Shown here piece after piece: positions 23,549-32,296 of a DNA stretch of 64,000 bases. This stretch comes from Mycobacteriaceae bacterium. GTDB lineage: Bacteria; Actinomycetota; Actinomycetes; Mycobacteriales; Mycobacteriaceae. How positions within the stretch are numbered: position 1 is the first letter of the stretch; the number at the start of each line of letters is the position of its first letter. Both the position numbers and the translations under genes were made by a program. The notes beneath the pieces are model-generated. The model did no database searches. It saw only the letters and a list, made by a program, of their open reading frames with translations, and had not been told where the DNA came from. Where the stretch lies: NCBI GenBank assembly GCA_019749805.1, contig JAIEPH010000114.1, forward strand, positions 1 through 64,000, written 5' to 3'.

Positions 23549-24520
23549 ATGTCGGTGCCTGGGTCGCGCCCACGCAGATGGAATCTGGCAATTTTGGCGG
23601 CACTACTTGCGCTGATCGCATCCATGTCCTCGGCGTGTGGCAGCTCCAATCCGCTGGGCGGCGGACAGGTATCGGGTGATCTGAAGTCCATCGCCGTCGG
23701 GTCGGCCGACTTCACCGAGAGCAAGATCATCGCCGAGATCTACGCCCAGGCATTGGAGGCCAACGGCTTCGACATCCGCCGCCAGTTCGGCATCGGCAGC
23801 CGCGAAACCTATATCCCTGCGGTGCAAGACCATTCCATCGATCTGATTCCCGAATACACCGGCAATCTCTTGCAATATTTCGATGCGGAGGCGACGGCGA
23901 CGACACCCGATGCAGTGCTACTGGCTCTTCTCAAGGCGCTACCCGGCGAGCTGTCGATCCTGTATCCGTCACCCGCCGAGGACAAGGACACCCTCGCGGT
24001 CACCGAGGCGACGGCGCAAAAGTGGAATCTCAAGACCATCGCCGATCTCGCGAAGCGCTCACCCGAGGTGAAAGTCGGCGCACCGTCGGAGTTTCAGACC
24101 CGCGTCACCGGGCTGGTGGGCTTGAAGGACAAATACGGTTTGGACATCGCGCCGGCCAACTTCGTCTCGATCAGCGACGGCGGCGGTCCGGCGACGGTGA
24201 AGGCACTGACCGGCGGCACGATCACCGCGGCCAACATCTTCAGCACCTCGCCGTCGATCGAGCAGAACAACCTGGTGGTGCTCGAAGATCCGGAGAACGT
24301 GTTCCTGGCCGCGAACGTCGTTCCGCTGGTCGCCTCGCAGAAGATGTCGAACGAACTCAAGACCGTGCTGGACGCGGTGAGCGCCAAACTGACCACCGAA
24401 GCGTTGATCGAGCTCAACACCTCCGTGGAGGGCAACCAGGGCGTCGACCCCGACGAGGCGGCGGAGAAGTGGATCAAGGACAACGGCTTCGACCAGCCAG
24501 TGGCGACGCCGGCCAAATGA
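23549..24520 (+). CDS. proX: Compatible-solute binding lipoprotein ProX
   Basis: The 323-residue protein is the substrate-binding component of an osmoprotectant importer (OpuAC/QAT type, Rv3759c ortholog). A signal peptide ends in a lipobox-like SMSSAC, so it is membrane-anchored. The mature part begins with IAVGSADFTESKIIAEIYAQ, and DLIPEYTGNLLQYF is a hallmark of glycine betaine/carnitine/choline binders. Start ATG 23549 has AAAGGG upstream. The stop overlaps the proV ATG (ATGA). Confidence 0.92.
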   Translation: MSVPGSRPRRWNLAILAALLALIASMSSACGSSNPLGGGQVSGDLKSIAVGSADFTESKIIAEIYAQALEANGFDIRRQFGIGSRETYIPAVQDHSIDLIPEYTGNLLQYFDAEATATTPDAVLLALLKALPGELSILYPSPAEDKDTLAVTEATAQKWNLKTIADLAKRSPEVKVGAPSEFQTRVTGLVGLKDKYGLDIAPANFVSISDGGGPATVKALTGGTITAANIFSTSPSIEQNNLVVLEDPENVFLAANVVPLVASQKMSNELKTVLDAVSAKLTTEALIELNTSVEGNQGVDPDEAAEKWIKDNGFDQPVATPAK

Positions 24521-25623
24521 TCACCTTCACCAACGTCACCAAGAAGTATCCCGACGGCACCGTCGCGGTCGACGACCTGACGCTCGAGGTGCCCGAAGGG
24601 ACGCTCACGGTTTTCGTCGGACCCTCCGGCTGCGGCAAGACGACCTCGATGCGGATGATCAATCGGATGATCGACCCGACCTCGGGCACGCTGACCGTCG
24701 ACGGTAAGGACGTCGCCACGGTCGATCCGGTCCAGCTGAGGCTCGGCATCGGCTACGTCATCCAGAGCGCGGGTCTGATGCCGCATCTTCGCGTCGTCGA
24801 CAACGTCGCCACGGTACCCGTGTTGAGGGGTGAATCCCGGCGCAGCGCACGGAAATCCGCGTTGGAGGTAATGGACCGCGTCGGACTCGATCCCAAGCTC
24901 GCCAACCGCTATCCGGCACAGCTGTCGGGTGGTCAGCAGCAACGCGTCGGGGTGGCGCGGGCGCTGGCCGCCGATCCTCCGATCCTGTTGATGGACGAAC
25001 CGTTCAGCGCCGTCGACCCGGTGGTTCGCGACGACCTACAGACCGAAATCCTGCGGCTGCAAAGCGATTTGCATAAGACGATCGTGTTCGTCACCCACGA
25101 CATCGACGAGGCGGTCAAGCTCGGGGACAAGGTCGCGGTGTTCGGACGCGGCGGTGTGCTGCTGCAGTACGGGGACCCACAGTTTCTGCTGTCCAATCCT
25201 GCCAATGATGAAGTGTCGTCGTTCATCGGAGCCGATCGCGGATACCGGGCGCTGCAGTTCTTCCACGCGACGGGGCTGCCGCTGCACGAGATCACGCATG
25301 TCGCCGAAACCGACATCGACAGCGCGTCGTTGGGGCAGGGCGAGTGGGCCCTGGTGATCAAGGACGGCAAGCCCTATGCGTGGATCAACTCAGAGGGTGT
25401 CGAGTTGCACCGCAACGGCAAAGAGCTCTACGACAGCACCGTCGGCGGCGGCTCGTTCTTCCGGCCGGATCACACTTTGCGACAGGCGCTCGACGCCGCG
25501 CTGTCATCGCCGAGCGGGCTGGGCGTCGCGGTCGACGAGGAGGGCAGGCTGATCGGCGGTGTACGCGCCGCCGACGTGATCGCGGCGCTCTCCGAGCAGC
25601 GACGCGTTCCGGAGTTGGGCTAG
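24517..25623 (+). CDS. proV: Compatible-solute transporter ATPase ProV
   Basis: This 368-residue ABC ATPase has Walker A GPSGCGKT (35-42), signature LSGGQQQR (136-143), Walker B ILLMDEP (156-162) and VTHDIDEAV. After residue 240 it has a CBS-like regulatory part ending in VDEEGRLIGGVRAADVIAAL. In OpuA-type importers such domains sense ionic strength. It is the ortholog of Rv3758c and is translationally coupled to proX. A 57-base gap separates it from proW. Confidence 0.93.
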   Translation: MITFTNVTKKYPDGTVAVDDLTLEVPEGTLTVFVGPSGCGKTTSMRMINRMIDPTSGTLTVDGKDVATVDPVQLRLGIGYVIQSAGLMPHLRVVDNVATVPVLRGESRRSARKSALEVMDRVGLDPKLANRYPAQLSGGQQQRVGVARALAADPPILLMDEPFSAVDPVVRDDLQTEILRLQSDLHKTIVFVTHDIDEAVKLGDKVAVFGRGGVLLQYGDPQFLLSNPANDEVSSFIGADRGYRALQFFHATGLPLHEITHVAETDIDSASLGQGEWALVIKDGKPYAWINSEGVELHRNGKELYDSTVGGGSFFRPDHTLRQALDAALSSPSGLGVAVDEEGRLIGGVRAADVIAALSEQRRVPELG

Positions 25624-25680
25624 CCGTGCGGCGCGCGATGGGGCCACGGCCGAAGGCCAGGGGACGACAGGGTCACTGAG

Positions 25681-26355
25681 ATGCGCTACCTGCTCACCCA
25701 CCTCGACGACCTGTGGACGTTGACGCTGATCCACCTGCGGTTGTCCTTGGTCCCGATCCTGCTGGGATTGATCATCGCGGTGCCGCTCGGCGCATTCGTG
25801 CAGAGGACGACCGCGCTACGACGGATAACCACGCTGACCGCCAGCATCATCTTCACCATCCCGTCGCTGGCGTTGTTCGTCGTGCTGCCCTTGATCATCC
25901 CGACGCGCATCCTCGATGAGGCGAACGTCATCGTCGCGCTGACGCTCTACACCGTCGCGCTGTTGGTGCGTGCGGTACCGGAGGCGTTGGACGCGGTGTC
26001 GCCGGCGGTGCTCGACGCCGCCACGGCCGTCGGCTATAAGCCGGTGGTGCGGATGCTCAAAGTTGAGCTGCCGCTGGCTATTCCAGTGCTCATCGCCAGC
26101 CTGCGTGTCGTCGCCGTCACCAATATCTCGATGGTGTCGGTCGGTTCGGTGATCGGCATCGGCGGCCTCGGTACCTGGTTCACGGAGGGGTACCAAGCCA
26201 ACAAGAGCGACCAGATCGTCGCGGGCATCATCGCGATCTTCGTGTTGGCGGTTGTCGTCGACACGCTGATCATGCTGGCCGGAAAGGCACTGACGCCTTG
26301 GACACGTGCGTCACGTGCTGGGCGCCCCAGCCGGGTCAAGGCGGTGACCGGATGA
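25681..26355 (+). CDS. proW: Compatible-solute transporter permease ProW
   Basis: The 224-residue permease has about five or six membrane segments. The cytoplasmic coupling loop reads VSPAVLDAATAVGYKPVVRM. SIIFTIPSLALFVVLPLII is a typical OpuABC-type segment. With ProZ it forms the channel through which the ProX-bound solute passes. It is the ortholog of Rv3757c. The stop overlaps the proZ start (ATGA). Osmotic induction of the operon is expected but no specific regulator site was identified. Confidence 0.92.
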   Translation: MRYLLTHLDDLWTLTLIHLRLSLVPILLGLIIAVPLGAFVQRTTALRRITTLTASIIFTIPSLALFVVLPLIIPTRILDEANVIVALTLYTVALLVRAVPEALDAVSPAVLDAATAVGYKPVVRMLKVELPLAIPVLIASLRVVAVTNISMVSVGSVIGIGGLGTWFTEGYQANKSDQIVAGIIAIFVLAVVVDTLIMLAGKALTPWTRASRAGRPSRVKAVTG

Positions 26356-27113
26356 GCCCGATGACGTTCCTGCAGGAGGCGTTGGCCTACATCTTCACCG
26401 CGGCCAACTGGGGCGGGCCGGCCGGGCTGACCGCGCGCATCCTCGAGCATCTGCAGTACACGTTCGTCGCGGTCTTCTTCTCGGCGCTCATCGCCGTCCC
26501 GCTCGGCATGCTCATCGGGCACACCGGACGCGGCACCTTCCTCGTCGTCACGGGGGTCAATGCGCTGCGCGCGCTGCCCACGCTCGGCGTGCTCCTGCTG
26601 GGAGTTCTGCTCTGGGGCCTCGGTCTGATTCCGCCGACCGTCGCGCTCATGCTGCTGGGAATCCCGCCCCTACTCGCCGGGACCTACTCGGGCATTGCCA
26701 ACGTCGACCCCCAGGTGGTCGACGCCGCGCGGTCGATGGGCATGACTGAGAAACGAATCCTGCTGCGCGTCGAAACACCCAACGCGTTGCCGCTCATCCT
26801 CGGCGGTCTGCGGACGGCGACGTTGCAGATCGTCGCGACGGCGACGGTGGCGGCCTACGCCAGCCTGGGCGGCCTCGGACGATATCTGATCGACGGGATC
26901 AAGGTGCGCGAGTTCTACCTGGCGCTGGTGGGCGCGTTGCTGGTGACGGCGCTCGCGCTGATTCTCGATGCCCTGCTGGCGTTCTCGGTATGGGTTTCGG
27001 TGCCGGGCGCGGGACGACTGCGCCGTATGCCGCAGCCGTTGCTCGGCGACGAGGTGGCGCTGGAGCTGCGGTCCCCGGCCAAACACTCAACCGCTGTTCG
27101 TGCCGAACGGTAG
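26352..27113 (+). CDS. proZ: Compatible-solute transporter permease ProZ
   Basis: This 253-residue permease starts at ATG 26352, overlapping the end of proW. The coupling loop is VDPQVVDAARSMGMTEKRIL, followed by LILGGLRTATLQIVATATV. About six membrane helices are visible. The C-terminus carries a 35-residue polar tail after the last helix. It is the ortholog of Rv3756c and completes the proXVWZ operon. The next gene, a DUF1089 protein, begins 17 bases later and may share the transcript. Confidence 0.92.
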   Translation: MSPMTFLQEALAYIFTAANWGGPAGLTARILEHLQYTFVAVFFSALIAVPLGMLIGHTGRGTFLVVTGVNALRALPTLGVLLLGVLLWGLGLIPPTVALMLLGIPPLLAGTYSGIANVDPQVVDAARSMGMTEKRILLRVETPNALPLILGGLRTATLQIVATATVAAYASLGGLGRYLIDGIKVREFYLALVGALLVTALALILDALLAFSVWVSVPGAGRLRRMPQPLLGDEVALELRSPAKHSTAVRAER

Positions 27114-27130
27114 TCGATTACGGTAGATGA

Positions 27131-27733
27131 GTGAGTGATGCAGTGCGCTCAGAGCAGCAAGGTGCCTGGCCCGCCATTTTGACGTGGCGCGCGCACGAAT
27201 GTTCACGGATGGAGTCGGTGCGAGTACAGCTCACCGGTAACCGCATCAAGGCGTACGGCCGGATCGTCGCCGCCGCCGCCACCGACTCGCACCCGGCGTT
27301 CTCTGCCTCCTACGACTTGGTCACCGACGAAGTGGGCGCCACGAAGCGGCTCTCACTGACCGTCACCCTCGCCGAGCGGGAGCGGCAGCTGTCCATCGCG
27401 CGGGACGAGGAGAACATGTGGCTCGTCCAGCATCACACCGGCGAGACGAATCGCTCTGCGTACGACGGCGCGTTGGACGTCGACCTGATCTTCAGCCCGT
27501 TCTTCAACGCGCTGCCCATCCGGCGCACGGGGCTGTACGAACGCAGCGAGTCCGTCGCACTGCCGGTCGTGTACGTGCGGCTGCCGGAATTGTCCGTCGA
27601 GGCCGCGACCATCAGCTACAGCAGCGCGGCAGGAGACGGCATCAAGCTGCACTCGCCGGTCGCCGAGACCACGGTCACCGTCGACTCAACCGGTTTCATC
27701 CTCGACTATCCGGGCCTGGCAGAGCGGATCTGA
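27131..27733 (+). CDS. DUF1089 putative glycolipid-binding protein
   Basis: This 200-residue cytoplasmic protein (Rv3755c-like) has the DUF1089/putative glycolipid-binding pattern. It begins with ILTWRAHECSRMESVRVQL, has SASYDLVTDEVGATKRLSL in the middle and VDLIFSPFFNALPIRR near residue 120. It is beta-rich with no signal peptide. It starts at GTG 27131, 17 bases after proZ. Its last 38 bases overlap the 3' end of convergent tyrA. The family has no proven function. Confidence 0.85.
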   Translation: MSDAVRSEQQGAWPAILTWRAHECSRMESVRVQLTGNRIKAYGRIVAAAATDSHPAFSASYDLVTDEVGATKRLSLTVTLAERERQLSIARDEENMWLVQHHTGETNRSAYDGALDVDLIFSPFFNALPIRRTGLYERSESVALPVVYVRLPELSVEAATISYSSAAGDGIKLHSPVAETTVTVDSTGFILDYPGLAERI

Positions 27734-28655
27734 TCACCCCACCGGCGCGACCCTCGGCGGCGAGTTCCTCGCGCCAGCGGTCCTCGCCGACGACGACGGT
27801 GACGATCTCGGGCCGGCCGAAGCTGTCGTAGCGTACGCGCGCGGCGTGACCCGCCTCGACGAGTTCGGTCAGGGGCTTCTTCGCGGCGAGCGCGCCGCGG
27901 GCCTGGTTGAGCAGGTCGAGAGTCCGATCGAGGGCCGGCAGCAGCTCGTCGGCATTGGCCTCGCACATGGCGCGGACGAGATCGGGCGCGGTCGCGGCCA
28001 CCCGCGTCCCGTCGCGGAAGGAGCCTGCGGCCAGTGCGAAGGCCAGCGGCACCTCGCCCGCGGTCGTCGCGAGCGCCTCGGCCAGCAGGTGCGGCAGATG
28101 CGAGATCGTCGCGGCGGCGGCGTCGTGTTCGTCGGACCGGGCAGGCACGACCACAGCGCCGCAATCCAGGGCCAGGTTCATCACCATGGTCCAGATGGTG
28201 GGGTCGACGTGATCGTCGACGCCGACAACCCAGGGCGCCCCGGTGAACAGCTTGGCGTCGCCCGCGGTCCAACCGGACTGCGCGGTGCCCGTCATCGGAT
28301 GTCCGCCGACGAAGCGGTCGAGCAGACCGACGTTGCGGACCTCATCGAGGACGCACGACTTGACGCTGGTGACGTCGGTGAGGGGGCAGCCCGGCGCCAG
28401 ATCGCGGATGCGGCTCAGCATCAGTGGCAGTGCCGGCACGGGCACGGCGAGCACGACGAGGGCGTTGCGGTCGGCGGCGCGGGTCAGCGCCTCGTCGAGG
28501 TTCTCGGTGGCGTCGAAGCCGTCGGCGGTAGCGGCCGAGACGGCTTCGATCGAGCGGTTGTAGCCGAAAACCTCGCGCCCGGCGGCCGCGGCGGCACGCA
28601 TCACGGATCCGCCGATCAGGCCGAGGCCTACCACGCAGACGGGCGTTTTCGTCAC
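27696..28655 (-). CDS. tyrA: Prephenate dehydrogenase TyrA
   Basis: The 319-residue enzyme makes 4-hydroxyphenylpyruvate from prephenate, the penultimate step of tyrosine synthesis. The Rossmann motif is VVGLGLIGGSVMRAA; the substrate-binding signature is VGGHPMTGTAQSG. A helical dimerisation domain and a short C-terminal part follow, beginning near YDSFGRPEIVTVVVG, which may be a small regulatory segment. It is the ortholog of Rv3754. It starts at GTG 28655 and overlaps the DUF1089 gene end-to-end by 38 bases. HisC2 (12728) could perform the following transamination. Confidence 0.92.
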   Translation of the reverse strand: MTKTPVCVVGLGLIGGSVMRAAAAAGREVFGYNRSIEAVSAATADGFDATENLDEALTRAADRNALVVLAVPVPALPLMLSRIRDLAPGCPLTDVTSVKSCVLDEVRNVGLLDRFVGGHPMTGTAQSGWTAGDAKLFTGAPWVVGVDDHVDPTIWTMVMNLALDCGAVVVPARSDEHDAAAATISHLPHLLAEALATTAGEVPLAFALAAGSFRDGTRVAATAPDLVRAMCEANADELLPALDRTLDLLNQARGALAAKKPLTELVEAGHAARVRYDSFGRPEIVTVVVGEDRWREELAAEGRAGGVIRSALPGPDSRG

Positions 28656-28748
28656 CCCATCAGCCTAGGCACCCCCCGGTTGCCACAGGCGTCGGCCCAG
28701 CTGCCGGTTCCTGGTCAAGTCCCTGGTCGGGGACTAGCGTATGGCCCC

Positions 28749-29270
28749 ATGGGAGCACAGCGCGCCGCGTCGCCGAAGCAGGCCGCCGATCGACCGGACG
28801 GCTTCGGTGTGGCTGTGGTCCGCGAGGACGGCAAGTGGCGGTGCGCCGCGATGCGTTCGGCCGCGTTGAACAGCCTGTCCGCGGCCGAAACCGAGCTTCG
28901 TGAAATCCGCAGCGCAGGGGCTGTTTTCGGACTGCTCGACGTCGACGATGAGTTCTTCGTGATCGTGCGGCCGGCGCCGGCGGGGACGCGGTTGCTGCTG
29001 TCGGATGCGACGGCCGCCCTGGACTACGACATCGCCGCAGAGGTCCTCGAGAAGTTGGACAACGACATCAGCGAAGACGATCTGGACCCCGAGGAGCCGT
29101 TCGAGGAGGGCGATTTGGGGCTGCTCGCCGACGTCGGTCTGCCCCAGGCCGTTCTGGGTGTGATTCTCGACGAGTCCGACCTGTACGCCGACGAGCAACT
29201 TGGACGAATCGCGCGGGAGATGGGCTTCGCGGACGAACTCGCGGCGGTGCTCGAGCGCTTGGGCCGGTGA
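28749..29270 (+). CDS. tRNA adenosine deaminase-associated protein
   Basis: The 173-residue protein (Rv3753c-like) belongs to an actinobacterial family found next to tadA. It has a compact alpha/beta part (FGVAVVREDGKWRCAAM, FGLLDVDDEFFVIVRPAP), an acidic linker DISEDDLDPEEPFEEGD and a helical C-terminus. Its biochemical role is not established. Start ATG 28749 gives MGAQRAASPKQAADRPDGFG. The stop overlaps the GTG start of tadA by 4 bases, so the two are coupled. It diverges from tyrA by 93 bases. Confidence 0.88.
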   Translation: MGAQRAASPKQAADRPDGFGVAVVREDGKWRCAAMRSAALNSLSAAETELREIRSAGAVFGLLDVDDEFFVIVRPAPAGTRLLLSDATAALDYDIAAEVLEKLDNDISEDDLDPEEPFEEGDLGLLADVGLPQAVLGVILDESDLYADEQLGRIAREMGFADELAAVLERLGR

Positions 29271-29716
29271 CGGACGAGGACCTCGTCCGGGCGGCCCTGG
29301 AGGCGGCGGCTGCGGCCGGACCCCGCGATGTCCCGATCGGCGCGGTCGTTTTCGCGGCCGACGGCACCGAGTTGGCCCGGTCGGCGAATGCGCGCGAGGA
29401 GACCGGTGATCCCACCGCGCACGCGGAAATCCTGGCGCTACGCGCGGCGGCGGCGGTGGTGGGCGACGGCTGGCGGCTGGAGGGGACGACGCTGGCGGTG
29501 ACCGTCGAGCCGTGCACGATGTGCGCGGGGGCGCTGGTGATGGCGCGGGTGGCGCGGCTGGTGTTCGGGGCGTGGGAGCCGAAGACGGGGGCGGTCGGTT
29601 CGCTGTGGGACGTGGTGCGCGATCGTCGGCTGACGCACCGGCCCGACGTTCGCGGTGGCGTGCTGGCCGCCGAGTGTGCGACGCCGCTGGAAGCGTTCTT
29701 CGCCCGGCAGCGGTGA
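29267..29716 (+). CDS. tadA: tRNA-specific adenosine deaminase TadA
   Basis: This 149-residue cytidine-deaminase-fold enzyme converts A34 to inosine in tRNA-Arg(ACG). Zinc and catalytic residues are in TAHAEILAL (His and Glu) and EPCTMCAGAL (two Cys). It is the ortholog of Rv3752c. It starts at GTG 29267, overlapping the upstream associated protein. Its substrate tRNA gene is at 13985 in this window. It is convergent with the DUF732 gene, with 1 base between the stops. Confidence 0.94.
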   Translation: MTDEDLVRAALEAAAAAGPRDVPIGAVVFAADGTELARSANAREETGDPTAHAEILALRAAAAVVGDGWRLEGTTLAVTVEPCTMCAGALVMARVARLVFGAWEPKTGAVGSLWDVVRDRRLTHRPDVRGGVLAAECATPLEAFFARQR

Positions 29717-29717
29717 C

Positions 29718-30023
29718 TCAGCTATTGCTGGCGTACTTCGGGCAGAAGTACAGCGGAGCGCCGGCCATGATGTAGTTCGACAAACCTTCATTTTTGGTCG
29801 TGGCGTCGAGGCGTTGCACGATGGTGTCCAAATCAAGGCCGCGATCGTATTGAGCGCAGACATCCTTCGCGAGGCTGGTCAAGGTAGCGCAATCGCCCGG
29901 ATATCCCGCGCGGGCGAGGCTTTGGCAGTAGTCGGACTCAGGGCCTGCGATCGCGCTCGGCGCATGAACGAGCGATGCGATTGCTCCGGAAATCGCGACG
30001 GCTGCGAGTGCAATGGTCTTCAT
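29718..30023 (-). CDS. DUF732 secreted protein
   Basis: This 101-residue protein has a signal peptide, MKTIALAAVAISGAIASLVH up to about SAIAG, and a mature part with four Cys (YCQSL, GDCATL, DVCAQYD, YFCPK) typical of DUF732, likely forming two disulfides. It is exported; the function is unknown. ATG 30023 is the start giving a signal peptide. A second DUF732 gene is at 36396, so the window holds two divergent members. Confidence 0.85.
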   Translation of the reverse strand: MKTIALAAVAISGAIASLVHAPSAIAGPESDYCQSLARAGYPGDCATLTSLAKDVCAQYDRGLDLDTIVQRLDATTKNEGLSNYIMAGAPLYFCPKYASNS

Positions 30024-30177
30024 CGCCACCTTTCTAGCTCCTGCATACCCGCTTGGGCGCCGACCACGCGTAGCCGCGACGCGTCGATTCGGTCTCGAAA
30101 GCTCGACTTCTCCGATTCGGTGCGGTGTTCGGGCAGCGATTTCGGTGACGCGGCGGCCGCCCGGTAAGCTGCCACAC

Positions 30178-30268
30178 GGTGGCGTGTCCGAGCGGCCTAA
30201 GGAGCACGCCTCGAAAGCGTGTGACGGGTAACCCCCGTCCGAGGGTTCAAATCCCTCCGCCACCGCCA
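30178..30268 (+). tRNA. tRNA-Ser (anticodon CGA)
   Basis: The acceptor stem is GGTGGCG (30178-30184) with CGCCACC (30258-30264), discriminator G and encoded CCA. The anticodon stem CACGC/GCGTG holds loop CTCGAAA, giving CGA for UCG codons. The long variable arm is present. The region around this tRNA in M. tuberculosis carries an integrase fragment, as I recall; no integrase or target duplication is visible here. Confidence 0.97.
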
Positions 30269-30512
30269 TAAGTTCTCCGGCCCATTTACGCTGGTGAATG
30301 GCTTTTCTTTGTGTTCGTCGCGCTGCCGTCACCCTTTTGGCGACACTCACGATCCTCGGCACGATGCGGACTGCACAGAGGGAGTCACGGTGGCAAGCCG
30401 GTCGGATTTTCCCCCGGTCCCCGGTCGGGGCTAGCAACCTCATTGGGCGAGCCTACGAACTTCGGCGTGTCTCTCTGCTCAGCAAAGGTCGGGGAAAATA
30501 GGATCCGGTCCT

Positions 30513-30893
30513 ATGCGAGTGGCTCTCCGGCGTCTGCTTGCGGTCTTGCTGGTGGCCGCCGGCTTGTTCGGAGCTACGGGAGTTACTGCACCGACTGCCG
30601 AAGCCTTAGGGTGGGGAGCGATCGCGATCTCACCGGCTACCGGCAGAGTGGGCTACTCGAAGGGCCAAAACTCGGCTGTCGAGGCCGAACTGGCGGCCGT
30701 CGGCCTGTGCAAAGCAAGCGATTGCCGGGCAGTCGTGAACTTCACCAAAGCGTGCGGCGCGGTCGCCCAAGCACCAAACGCGTCTTGGGCGTGGGGCTGG
30801 GACCACAGCGACACCGGCGCCCAGAAGAGGGCGCTAGTCTCATGCAGTCGATACGGCGCCGGCTGCCGGGTCGTCGGCTGGATATGTAGCTGA
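30513..30893 (+). CDS. DUF4189 secreted protein
   Basis: The 126-residue protein starts MRVALRRLLAVLLVAAGLFG, a clear signal peptide, with likely cleavage after APTAEA. The mature part has WGAIAISPATGRVGYSKG and four Cys (GLCKASDC, KACGAVAQ) plus two near the C-terminus, matching DUF4189. Such proteins are small, exported and uncharacterised. The 244 bases upstream, after tRNA-Ser, contain no supported gene. Confidence 0.85.
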   Translation: MRVALRRLLAVLLVAAGLFGATGVTAPTAEALGWGAIAISPATGRVGYSKGQNSAVEAELAAVGLCKASDCRAVVNFTKACGAVAQAPNASWAWGWDHSDTGAQKRALVSCSRYGAGCRVVGWICS

Positions 30894-31120
30894 ACGCATA
30901 CGGCGTCCGGACACATGAACCCTTGACACGGCGACCGCGACGGATTTTCCATCAGTTGGTCGCCGGCCGATCGACGACGGTATCGCCCGGTTAGCCGAAA
31001 CGCTCAGCCGCGCAGTTGAATCGACGGCTACCGATATCGCCACGGCAATGGCGACGGCCGAACCGACGACGATGTCACGATCGTCACTCGTCGCCGACCC
31101 TGGGCTGCTACGGTCCGACC

Positions 31121-32197
31121 GTGCATCGGGTAATCCAATGGGGAACCGGCACGGTGGGCAGCGAGATGATCACCGCGATCCTCGACCACCGGGACGATCT
31201 CGACCTCGTCGGTGCGCTGGTCTATTCCGATGAGAAGAACGGCGTCGACATCGGCACACTCGTCGGGCGTGAACCGATCGGCGTGACCGCGACGACCGAC
31301 GTCGAACAGATTCTCGCGCTGGATGCCGACTGCGTGCTCTACACGCCGCGCACCGCGCGCCTCGACGACGTCTGCCGGCTCCTGAAAACCGGGAAAAACG
31401 TTGTGACCACGGCATTTCTGTTTCATCCCGCGCGGATAGACGCTGCCGATCGTGACCGCGTCCGTGCTGCCTGCGAGAAGGGCGGCGCTTCGGTGCACGG
31501 CAGCGGCATCAACCCGGGCAACCTCTCCGGCGTCCTGCCGCTGGCGCTTTCGGGTATGAGCCGAACAATCGACAGGATCACCATGCAGGAGCGCGCCGAC
31601 TGGTCGGTGTACGAAAGCACCGGAATCACGTTCGACAACATGGCATTTGGTCAACCGGTCGAGTCGATCAGCCCGACCGCGACCGACTTCCTGGCTTTCA
31701 ACAGCTCGATCTTCACCGAGCAGGTCTGGTTTTTGGCCGACGCGCTGAACGCCGACATCGACGATGTCTCGGCCACCGTGGAGGCCATTCCCGCCGGACA
31801 GGATCACCAGATCTTCGACCACCTGCTGGCCGCGGGGACGACGGCCGGGCAGCGCTGGACTTGGTCCGGTCACCGCGACGGCGAAACGCTCATCGAGATC
31901 GAAACACTGTGGACAGTGGGCGGCGAGTACCCCGCGCACTGGCCCAAGCCCCAGCACGGCTGGACGCTGACCATCGAGGGCGACCCGTCGATGCGAACCC
32001 ACTTCATGTCGCTGGCGAGCTTCACCCGCAACGCCACCATCGAAGAGCACGTACGGTCGGCCAGCGTCGCCACCGGCATGCAGGTCCTCAACGCGGTCAC
32101 CGCCGTTTGCCACGCGCCGCCGGGATTCGCCACCTCCGCGACGCTGCCGTTGATTCGCAGCCAAACGGGGTTCAGGCGGGGACCCCGGACTGGGTAG
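31121..32197 (+). CDS. NAD(P)-binding DapB-like reductase (amine dehydrogenase family)
   Basis: This 358-residue protein has an N-terminal Rossmann fold starting VIQWGTGTVGSEMITAIL, as in dihydrodipicolinate reductase and 2,4-diaminopentanoate dehydrogenase. Other family parts are GVDIGTLVG, VVTTAFLFHPARI and SGINPGNLSGVLPLAL. The C-terminal half holds the catalytic/dimerisation domain. Many mycobacterial copies exist; one more is at 60984 here. The substrate is unknown. The GTG start at 31121 is chosen by matching the Rossmann motif to the paralog. Confidence 0.82.
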   Translation: MHRVIQWGTGTVGSEMITAILDHRDDLDLVGALVYSDEKNGVDIGTLVGREPIGVTATTDVEQILALDADCVLYTPRTARLDDVCRLLKTGKNVVTTAFLFHPARIDAADRDRVRAACEKGGASVHGSGINPGNLSGVLPLALSGMSRTIDRITMQERADWSVYESTGITFDNMAFGQPVESISPTATDFLAFNSSIFTEQVWFLADALNADIDDVSATVEAIPAGQDHQIFDHLLAAGTTAGQRWTWSGHRDGETLIEIETLWTVGGEYPAHWPKPQHGWTLTIEGDPSMRTHFMSLASFTRNATIEEHVRSASVATGMQVLNAVTAVCHAPPGFATSATLPLIRSQTGFRRGPRTG

Positions 32198-32296
32198 CGT
32201 CTATTCTTTCCGATGTCACTAAAGAAGCGGTCACAGCGGCCACGGTGACGCGCGTGGGAAACGTGGTGGCCAGTGAGTTCGATATATAACCCTGTG

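Noticed and set aside
30269..30512. Possible integration site or island after tRNA-Ser(CGA)
   Set aside because: No integrase, no repeat of the tRNA 3' end and no change of composition were seen.
30920..31120. Possible gene remnant with residues such as GIARLAETLSRAVESTATDI in the gap before the DapB-like gene
   Set aside because: The frame has no credible start and runs into the next gene in the wrong frame; it could be a decayed gene, but evidence is too thin.
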